Shown here one piece after another: positions 1 to 5,437 of a stretch of DNA of 11,284 nucleotides. Location of the stretch: positions 4,376 to 15,659 of the forward strand of contig PBTU01000074.1 in NCBI GenBank assembly GCA_002729295.1, read 5' to 3'. The first letter of the stretch is position 1. Each line of letters opens with the position of its first letter. The notes under the pieces are model-generated. The model did no database searches. It was not told where the DNA came from and saw only the letters and a list, made by a program, of their open reading frames with translations. A program made the translations under genes and the position numbers. The DNA comes from Verrucomicrobiales bacterium. Its GTDB lineage: Bacteria > Verrucomicrobiota > Verrucomicrobiia > Verrucomicrobiales > Akkermansiaceae.

Positions 1-839
1 GCGGTGAACATAATGATGGTGTTTTCGAGTTGGCCGATGTCGTCGACTTGCCTGACGATCTTTCCCACGATCTTGTCGAGATATTGCACCATGGCGACGA
101 AGTTGGCTTTACGCGCAGCTTTGTCTTTGGGTTGCTTGTTGGATTCGTGGGTACGGGGAGCGTCGCCGATGGTGTCCGGCGTGGGGACGAATGGATCGTG
201 AACCAAGACCGCAGGATAATAGACAAAGAAGGGTTCGTCTTTGTTACGCTTGATAAAATCGCAGAGAAAGTCGGACATGAGGTCAGGGCCGTATTTCTCA
301 TGATTGTCTTCCTTGGTGAGAAACGTTCCATTCTGTTCGAGTGGCGGGCTCCAGAAACGTTCGCCACCTCTTTCGCCACGTTTCTGGGTCGTGACCTGCC
401 AGAGACAGTATTCATCGAATCCCGCTTTAACCGGACGGGAAACATCCTGGCTGCCCTGGGCATTGTGATAGAGACCGTTGAGTTGCCACTTGCCGGCGAT
501 GGCGGTTTTGTAGCCGGCGTCTCTCATCATGTGTCCGAAAGTGCGTTCGGCCGGATTGAGGTATCCGAAGTGGGTGTAGTTCCGGAAGTTGTATTTTCCG
601 GTCATGATTTTGACCCGCGAAGTGGTGCAGATCGGAGTGGAGTAACAATGGTTGAAACGGATACCGTTAGCGGCAAGGGCATCGATGTGAGGGGTTTGGT
701 AGTCCTCGGCCCCGTAGCAGGAAAAGCACTCCCAACTCACATCGTCTGCCATAATGAGGATGACGTTTGGTTTTTTAGCAGAAAGGGAGAATGTTGTGAT
801 GAAGACGATGAGGAATGAGAGAGTGATTGGGAAGTGCAT
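1..839 (-). CDS. Secreted S1-family sulfatase, 3' end beyond the window
   Basis: Reading from the ATG at 839-837, 279 codons stay open to the window edge. Residues 1-21 form a signal peptide (hydrophobic core TLSFLIVFITTFSLSA), so the enzyme should act in the periplasm or outside. The mature start KKPNVILIMADD gives the metal-binding Asp pair (D32, D33). The formylglycine site reads CTTSR at residues 71-75, with Cys71 as the residue to be converted; the usual consensus is C-x-P/A-S-R, so Thr73 is unusual. GKWQ at 116-119 replaces the common GKWH. The family hydrolyses sulfate esters, here probably on polysaccharide or a derived sugar. The C-terminal metal-binding Asp-Asn and the end of the domain lie outside. 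It is the last visible gene of the minus-strand run, 185 bases after the ThuA-like gene; nothing recognisable was found in that gap. The substrate cannot be read from sequence. Family call is secure; activity is less certain because of the two motif changes. Confidence 0.93.
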   Translation of the reverse strand, partial: MHFPITLSFLIVFITTFSLSAKKPNVILIMADDVSWECFSCYGAEDYQTPHIDALAANGIRFNHCYSTPICTTSRVKIMTGKYNFRNYTHFGYLNPAERTFGHMMRDAGYKTAIAGKWQLNGLYHNAQGSQDVSRPVKAGFDEYCLWQVTTQKRGERGGERFWSPPLEQNGTFLTKEDNHEKYGPDLMSDFLCDFIKRNKDEPFFVYYPAVLVHDPFVPTPDTIGDAPRTHESNKQPKDKAARKANFVAMVQYLDKIVGKIVRQVDDIGQLENTIIMFT

Positions 840-1024
840 CGGAAGTTTGCTGGGGTTCAGGCTTGGTTGTGGGGGAGAGTTAACTGCAATGACTCTGAGG
901 AGCGAAGTTTTTAAAGGTTGGGAGTTGGGTCATTAGACGCAACCACTCACCTTATTTCTTTTTGAGGATGGGGCTAAGGGCGACTTCGCGGATGAGGGTT
1001 CGGCGGGGGCACCGCGATTCCTTT

Positions 1025-1963
1025 TTAGAGTTTGCGATTTTTGTAATTCATCATCGCATCCTTAGTTCCAACGAGGTCTTTTTCGTCGGTGATGCTCTGG
1101 ATGGCGAGAGGCATCAGGGGGGCGGGATTGATGTTGAGGGCCCAGGCTATTCCGCGAAGGAGGAGGACACGGTAGGTCGGGTCGTGGAAGGTATAAGTGT
1201 AGTGGCCGGTAGTGGTGCCGAAGACGCGGCCTTTGCCGGAGGTGTAGGTCCAGAAAGTGTCGCTGCGGACTTCGGGATGTTTGAGGGCGGCGTTGAAATC
1301 TTTGGTTCCTGTTGGCGCGATGGCGCCGATGACCTCGACGTTCTCTTTCTTCAAGAGGTTCCAGTAGGATTCGTCATTGAGCTTGATGGAATTGGGAAGG
1401 CCTTTGAAAGCCGCGTGCTCGGTGTTGAGGTAGATGGAATGAGCGTGATCGAACTTGCTCCACTTTGAGGTTTTATTGCCCTTCCAGGAGCCGCCGATAC
1501 AGCCTGCGAGTTTCTCAGCACGACCGACCGGGCGCATAATGCAGGACTCGTGGAGAGACACGACGGCACCGCCGCCGTCGACGAATTTTTGATACATCGC
1601 GAACTGCTTATCGGTGAGATCCGGTAGGTGGAGATATTGAATGAGCAGGTCAGCCTGGTCGAATTGCTTCTGCGTGGGGAATTGATAGGCTTCGTCTACG
1701 GTAATCCGTGGGATGGCTTTCAGCATCGGGACGAAGAGCTCCTTGATGCGGATGTAGTCGTGCTCGCCGCCGCGATGATCTTCGGGTCCATAGAGCCAGA
1801 GGATATGGACGTCTTCTTTGAGTTTCGCGTCGTTGAATTCTCCGGTGAGCTTCATGACCTCGGATTTCGGGATCGGGTCATTGGGTTGGGAGGAAATGTT
1901 TTTGCGCTGGGCGGAGAGGAGACCCGCGAGAAAGAGAAGGGGCCAGATGATGCTTTGTTTCAT
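1025..1963 (-). CDS. Secreted ThuA-like domain protein
   Basis: 312 residues. An N-terminal signal peptide (IIWPLLFLAGLLSA, about residues 4-18) predicts export. The rest matches the ThuA-like fold (trehalose-utilisation family, related to class I glutamine amidotransferases): a first strand VHILWLYGPEDHRGGEHDY at 52-70, the GGGAVVSLHES turn at about 130-140 with His138, and the characteristic ending TTGHYTYTFHDPTYRVLLLRG followed by IAWA. The fold's usual catalytic Cys-His pair is not obvious, as in most ThuA-like proteins, whose reaction is unknown; a sugar-binding or sugar-modifying role is the usual guess. It lies between a DUF1552 relic (about 90 bases upstream) and the first sulfatase, on the same strand, so it probably shares the polysaccharide module. 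ThuA-like proteins next to sulfatases are common in Planctomycetota and Verrucomicrobiota. The ATG at 1963 is chosen because it gives a complete signal peptide; no convincing ribosome binding site precedes it. Confidence 0.85.
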   Translation of the reverse strand: MKQSIIWPLLFLAGLLSAQRKNISSQPNDPIPKSEVMKLTGEFNDAKLKEDVHILWLYGPEDHRGGEHDYIRIKELFVPMLKAIPRITVDEAYQFPTQKQFDQADLLIQYLHLPDLTDKQFAMYQKFVDGGGAVVSLHESCIMRPVGRAEKLAGCIGGSWKGNKTSKWSKFDHAHSIYLNTEHAAFKGLPNSIKLNDESYWNLLKKENVEVIGAIAPTGTKDFNAALKHPEVRSDTFWTYTSGKGRVFGTTTGHYTYTFHDPTYRVLLLRGIAWALNINPAPLMPLAIQSITDEKDLVGTKDAMMNYKNRKL

Positions 1964-2053
1964 AGGACGAAAGAAGATGTTGGATACCCGGGGCGGGAGC
2001 TACTTCTTTCTTTTATCAGCTGAGGTGATGACGCCGTCTTTAGGGAATCACGT

Positions 2054-2356
2054 TTATCCCAGAGGCTCAGAAACTTCGCCATCGCTGTAGGGAAACTTTG
2101 GGGTGCTCACGCCGGACTGCTGGAGGAGGGTGAGCCAGTAGTTGGCGAGTGAGGTGTCTTCTTTTGGCCGGATGATAAGGCGGCCATGTTTGATGCGATC
2201 TATGCCACCGCCGGTGAGGAGGGCGGGTAGGCTCTGGAGCCCGTGACCTGCACGGAGGTTGCTGCCATAGCTGACGATGCAGGTGTCATAAAGTCGGCGA
2301 CTTTCGAGGTCTTTGGTTTCTTTCAGGCGATCAATGAAACAGGCAAAGAGTTCCAT
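2054..2356 (-). pseudogene. C-terminal remnant of a DUF1552 protein
   Basis: About 100 residues match only the C-terminal quarter of DUF1552 (PF07586) proteins, which are normally about 400-450 residues and abundant in Planctomycetota and Verrucomicrobiota. The recognisable path is ELFACFIDRLKETKD, then LYDTCIVSYGSNLRAGHG, then LPALLTGGG, then LANYWLTLLQQSGV near the stop. The N-terminal three quarters are absent: a TAA lies three codons upstream of the ATG at 2356, and the sulfatase stop is only 22 bases away. The family is predicted to be secreted and has no assigned reaction. The frame has no internal stops, so the remnant may be fairly young or may even be translated as a short protein, but it has no signal peptide and no obvious ribosome binding site. 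I call it a pseudogene by truncation. Family assignment is from memory of the conserved C-terminal block. Confidence 0.72.
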
Positions 2357-2378
2357 GATTTGTTATGTGCGGTGGCCT

Positions 2379-3767
2379 TCATTTGGTGTCTGTGCTCTTT
2401 GAAGCACGGGCCCAGCCATGGCCTTTGGGAATGATTGGTTGGTCAGTTGTGATCTTTGGAATCTTGGCGAGTGGCGCCAGGGTTTGTCTCCAGGCCGCAT
2501 GTTTGGAGGCCATTTGAGCGACAATTTCGGGGTGTTTCTTCGCAAGATTGGTCTCTTCCATGGGATCCTTTATCAGATCAAAAAGTTGCCACGTGTCCTT
2601 GTTGTATTTTTTGTAAAGACGCCAGTTCCTCCATCGGGCGGCGATGAGATGTCTCCGCTCCGCATCTCCCGGTTCGTTGTTGAGCCAGAAGAGATACTCA
2701 TGCGCCTCGTTGGCGTTTTCCCCCTTCAGGTAAGGGATCAGATTCACTCCATCACAATGCTTGGGAATCGACTTGCTCGTCAGCGCGGCGATCGTGGAAT
2801 AGAAGTCAAAATTGGCAATCATGCCATCGTGTTGAGTTCCCGCGGGAAGTGTGCCAGGCATGGAGAAGATCGTGGGCACGCGGACCCAGCCTTCTTTCTG
2901 CGTGCCCTTTCCTTTGCCGCCGGTGTAGGGCGCCGATGATGCGCCTTCGCCACCGTTGCCACCATTGTCGCTGGAGAAAATGATCAGCGTGTTTTTTCGC
3001 AGACCCTGTTTCTCCAGTGCTTGGATGAGTTTGCCGACCTGGTCATCGACCGAGACGATGGCGCCGGCCAGTTTGCGTCGCTCTCCCTTGGCGTTGGTTC
3101 GTTTCATCAAGCCTTCGGGGGCTTCGGTGCTGGGTGAGTGGACTGCTGCCGGGGACCAGTAGAGAAAGAAGGGGGACTTCTGATGTCGCTCGATGAAATT
3201 GACCATCGAGTTGCCATCGTAATTAGTCAGCCAAATCGTCTCGCCAGCTTCATTGAGACAGAAGTATTTCGAGGTGCGTAGTTTACGAATTTTGGCAGAT
3301 TGCCCGGTGAGTTCTTTCTTGGTGTAGGTTTTTTTTGGCGGATCTTTGGCAACTTCAGCGAATCCTACTTGCAATGGCCCTTGTTTTTTTGAACCAAGAT
3401 CCCATTTGCCAATGTGCCCGGTTACGTAGCCATTCCCGCTTAGAAATTCAGCCAGGGTGGGGCGATCTTCCGGGATCGGAAGTCCGCGAGACATCCCGTA
3501 TTTTCCAAATCGCTGGGCGTATTGCCCCATGATCAGACTGCACCGACTCGGGCAACAGGGAGGGTTGGTGATGTAGGAAGCCGTGAAGCGGACTCCTTCC
3601 TTTGCAAGCCGATCAATGTTCGGAGTGGGGATGTCCTTGCAGCCGTAGCATCCAATGTCTCCGTAACCAAGATCGTCGATATAGATGAGGACGATGTTTG
3701 GCTTGGCGGCAAACAGGCTGGTGACTGATGCCACAATTGAGGTGAATAATAATAGGAGGAATTTCAT
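2379..3767 (-). CDS. Secreted S1-family sulfatase (arylsulfatase-like)
   Basis: 462 residues, normal for the family. The signal peptide spans residues 1-21 (MKFLLLLFTSIVASVTSLFA). The mature enzyme opens with KPNIVLIYIDDLGYGD; D31 and D32 are metal ligands. The formylglycine motif is CCPSR at 71-75, with Cys71 the convertible residue and canonical Pro73, so an activating formylglycine enzyme or equivalent is required. Later landmarks are GKW with Lys121, His210, SSDNGG with D267 and N268 completing the calcium site, and GGKGKG with Lys285. One departure is Asp123 where most S1 sulfatases have His (GKWHLG). The C-terminal region (LFDLIKDPMEETNLA) is the typical sulfatase tail. It follows the SGNH hydrolase by 120 bases on the same strand, suggesting removal of both acyl and sulfate groups from a glycan. 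The exact substrate is unknown. Start chosen for the complete signal peptide. Confidence 0.95.
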   Translation of the reverse strand: MKFLLLLFTSIVASVTSLFAAKPNIVLIYIDDLGYGDIGCYGCKDIPTPNIDRLAKEGVRFTASYITNPPCCPSRCSLIMGQYAQRFGKYGMSRGLPIPEDRPTLAEFLSGNGYVTGHIGKWDLGSKKQGPLQVGFAEVAKDPPKKTYTKKELTGQSAKIRKLRTSKYFCLNEAGETIWLTNYDGNSMVNFIERHQKSPFFLYWSPAAVHSPSTEAPEGLMKRTNAKGERRKLAGAIVSVDDQVGKLIQALEKQGLRKNTLIIFSSDNGGNGGEGASSAPYTGGKGKGTQKEGWVRVPTIFSMPGTLPAGTQHDGMIANFDFYSTIAALTSKSIPKHCDGVNLIPYLKGENANEAHEYLFWLNNEPGDAERRHLIAARWRNWRLYKKYNKDTWQLFDLIKDPMEETNLAKKHPEIVAQMASKHAAWRQTLAPLAKIPKITTDQPIIPKGHGWARASKSTDTK

Positions 3768-3887
3768 GATGAAGGTTTTTGTTTTTTAGAGAGCCGGGAC
3801 TACGGTTTTTGATTGGCAGGAGAAACACATCCCGTTCCCGGATCAAAAAGAGATCACCTCGAAACGGAGAATAAAACCTGAGTAGAG

Positions 3888-4607
3888 CTATTTCTTGTGA
3901 AGTGGGACCTTGAGCGCTCTGAGAACAAGGCTCGAAAGGAAGCGATTACCTTTCTCATTTAGGTGGACGCCATCCGAGGTGAAAATCCCTTTGGTGGAAT
4001 TTTTGGGATTCTCCTTTTTAAGTTGGTTGAGAAAAGATTTTCGGAGGTCGAGTAGCTGGGATTGAGTTTCTTTGGCAACCTTCCGGCTGATGTTGGAGTA
4101 CTGGTCGAGTCTTTTGTCATCGGGGTTGCTGCCGTCTGATTTTTCTCCGATGACAGTGGGAGTAGCAAGGATGACCCGGGCACCTGCTTTGTTAATCTTG
4201 GCGACCATGTCCTTGAGTCCGTTTTCAAACTCTTCAGGGGTCGTCCCTTTTTTGCCTCGGGCAACGACTTTGGGATGAGTCCAGTGCCAGACGTCGTTGA
4301 TTCCGATGTAGATAAAAACAATGGTGGGCTTTTTTTGCAGGACATCCTTGTCGAGACGCTTTTGGCAGTCGGGGACCTTGTGCCCGCCTATGCCGGCTCC
4401 GATTACTTCGATATTCAGATCGGGGTGTGCCTTGGCAATGGCCGCGGAACTCAGGGTGATATAGCCGGTCTTGCGGACTCCGGCGGCGGTGATGGAGTCG
4501 CCGAGGAAGACGATGCGGTCGTTTTTCTTGAGTGGCTCCCGGGCCAAAGCGGCAGTGTTAAAGACGACGAGGAGGAAGAGATGGCTGACGATGCTGAGTG
4601 TTTTCAT
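3888..4607 (-). CDS. Secreted SGNH/GDSL-family esterase
   Basis: 239 residues with a signal peptide at 1-22 (LFLLVVFNTAALA). All four SGNH blocks are visible: FLGDSIT at 34-40 with nucleophile Ser38; a block II glycine within GAGIGGHKV at 70-78; YIGIND at 100-105 with Asn104; and SDGVHLNEKG at 211-220, where Asp212 and His215 complete the catalytic triad. The family removes acyl groups from carbohydrates and lipids; next to two sulfatases a carbohydrate esterase role, such as sugar deacetylation, is the likely reading, but this is inference. It is the first intact gene of the minus-strand run and is divergent from the furA-like gene. The 120 bases after it, before the sulfatase, hold no clear terminator, so the two may be co-transcribed. 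No clear ribosome binding site precedes the ATG; the start is set by the signal peptide. Confidence 0.93.
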   Translation of the reverse strand: MKTLSIVSHLFLLVVFNTAALAREPLKKNDRIVFLGDSITAAGVRKTGYITLSSAAIAKAHPDLNIEVIGAGIGGHKVPDCQKRLDKDVLQKKPTIVFIYIGINDVWHWTHPKVVARGKKGTTPEEFENGLKDMVAKINKAGARVILATPTVIGEKSDGSNPDDKRLDQYSNISRKVAKETQSQLLDLRKSFLNQLKKENPKNSTKGIFTSDGVHLNEKGNRFLSSLVLRALKVPLHKK

Positions 4608-4656
4608 TTGGTGGGCTTGTGAGATTAATACGCAGGTCGTTCGATGGCTTATCTCC

Positions 4657-4842
4657 TCATTTCTGGGGAGGCCGTACTTTCAGGGCATACTTGGAATATT
4701 GTTTTTCGCGACCATCTTTCTTGAACCCGCCGGGGTGGCTGACGAGGAAGTTGTTTTCATCGATGAGCTTGATGAGGTAGTTGGCGGCACCTTCCGGGAG
4801 GGTTGCCGCCGACAACGAAGTATTCTTTCGGGGTGCGATCAC
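4657..4842 (-). pseudogene. Unidentified coding relic, C-terminal piece
   Basis: A 61-codon frame starts at a GTG (4842-4840) directly after an in-frame TAA and ends 49 bases before the esterase start. Its composition is protein-like: LIKLIDENNFLVSHPGG, then KDGREKQYSKYALKVRPP before the stop. Just upstream a second frame reads RTPKEYFVVGGN and then breaks, which would fit one frameshifted gene. I do not recognise the family. The lack of a plausible start, the abrupt 5' edge and similarity in form to the other 3'-end relics here suggest a decayed gene, but a short genuine protein cannot be excluded. Confidence 0.4.
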
Positions 4843-4882
4843 TTATTTTTTTCGCTCTTTTTGGATCCTTTTAGGGAGTGAG

Positions 4883-4942
4883 ATGGATTTTAATCCCTAT
4901 TTTGCAGGAGGGGGCTTCTTCAAGCTGCCGGTGAATATTTGA
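4883..4942 (+). CDS. Possible 19-codon leader ORF upstream of the furA-like gene
   Basis: ATG at 4883 to TGA at 4940-4942 encodes MDFNPYFAGGGFFKLPVNI. An AGGGAG sequence lies four bases upstream, a better ribosome binding site than those of the large genes here. It ends 51 bases before the furA-like start on the same strand, so it could be a leader peptide or upstream ORF if the transcript starts early enough. There is no homology that I recognise, the product has no clear motif, and a frame this short is expected by chance. The start also overlaps the inverted repeat at 4885-4896. Confidence 0.2.
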   Translation: MDFNPYFAGGGFFKLPVNI

Positions 4943-4976
4943 AATGCCAGAGCATATTCTTTACAAAATCCAGAAA

Positions 4977-4989
4977 TTGAAATAATCAA
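4977..4989 (+). promoter_or_regulatory. Candidate Fur/PerR-type operator
   Basis: TTGA-AATAA-TCAA is a short inverted repeat in AT-rich DNA ending four bases before the furA-like ATG. Fur-family repressors bind AT-rich inverted repeats, and FurA-type regulators commonly control their own promoter and katG, so the place fits autoregulation. The half-sites are only four bases (extended arms match at 5 of 7), so chance is a real alternative. Confidence 0.3.
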
Positions 4990-4993
4990 AATA

Positions 4994-5410
4994 ATGCTCG
5001 ACCCAATTGAGTCATTGAGAGGACGCGGTCTTTCCGTGACCGCGCAGCGGATTGCGGTGCTGCGGGCGGTGTCGGGGCGTCCGCATGGGACGGCGGATGA
5101 TTTGGCGGAGGACGTTCGGAGGGAGATCGGGACGATTTCTCGTCAGGCAGTTTACAATGCTCTTGGGACTCTGGCGGCGCATGGTTTGATTCGGCGGATT
5201 CAGCCTTCTGGATCGGCGGCGAGGTATGAGGATCGGGTAGGTGATGATCACCAGCACTTGGTCTGTAGAAGTTGCGGAGAGATGGTCGATGTCGATTGTG
5301 CGCCCGGGGAGACGCCCTGTCTGAATGTCGTGGACGATGCGGGATATGAGATTGATGAGGCGGAAGTGGTGTACTGGGGTACCTGCCCTAAGTGCCTCAA
5401 GGCAAGGTAG
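4994..5410 (+). CDS. furA: Fur-family peroxide-responsive regulator (FurA/PerR type)
   Basis: 138 residues, the usual Fur-family length. Residues 1-75 form the winged-helix DNA-binding domain, including SVTAQRIAVL at 14-23 and SRQAVYNALGTL at 49-60. The C-terminal half holds the metal sites: His86-Gln-His88, two CxxC pairs (Cys91/Cys94, Cys131/Cys134) for structural zinc, and a regulatory set that by spacing corresponds to the PerR ligands: His31, Asp80, His86, His88 and Asp99. Asp rather than Glu at position 99 is the PerR-like choice associated with peroxide sensing. The stretches QPSGSAARYEDRVGDDH, DVDCAPGETPCL and DEAEVVYWGTCPKC closely resemble actinobacterial FurA as I recall it. It probably represses itself and katG, which starts 27 bases downstream. 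No Shine-Dalgarno sequence is seen; the ATG follows an A-rich leader. Confidence 0.93.
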   Translation: MLDPIESLRGRGLSVTAQRIAVLRAVSGRPHGTADDLAEDVRREIGTISRQAVYNALGTLAAHGLIRRIQPSGSAARYEDRVGDDHQHLVCRSCGEMVDVDCAPGETPCLNVVDDAGYEIDEAEVVYWGTCPKCLKAR

Positions 5411-5437
5411 GGAATTTTCACACAAACAAATACAAAA

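Larger units (their letters stand above)
4608..4993. other. Divergent intergenic region between the esterase and the furA-like gene
   Basis: This 386-base stretch separates a minus-strand run from the plus-strand furA-katG pair and should hold promoters for both. It contains an unidentified minus-strand coding relic (4657-4842), a short plus-strand ORF with a good ribosome binding site (4883-4942), a small inverted repeat GGATT-TT-AATCC at 4885-4896, and a second inverted repeat just before the furA-like start. I could not find a sigma-70 promoter pair with good spacing for either side. On the minus strand, ending at a TAG near 4904, a frame reads FTGSLKKPPPAK before the stop, which resembles a protein C-terminus, but it is too short to trust. 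Confidence 0.5.

Noticed and set aside
30..818. A 262-codon plus-strand frame opposite the first sulfatase
   Set aside because: It is antisense to a gene with signal peptide and clear sulfatase motifs, and its translation has no recognisable domain. It exists because of GC-biased codon use on the other strand.
952..1024. A minus-strand frame reading RRTLIREVALSPILKKK before a TAA, just after the ThuA-like gene
   Set aside because: It resembles a protein C-terminus and could be a fifth relic, but it is about 20 codons, overlaps the ThuA-like end in another frame and matches no family I know.
962..1468. A 168-codon plus-strand frame opposite the ThuA-like gene
   Set aside because: Antisense shadow; the minus-strand protein has family motifs and a signal peptide, this one has none.
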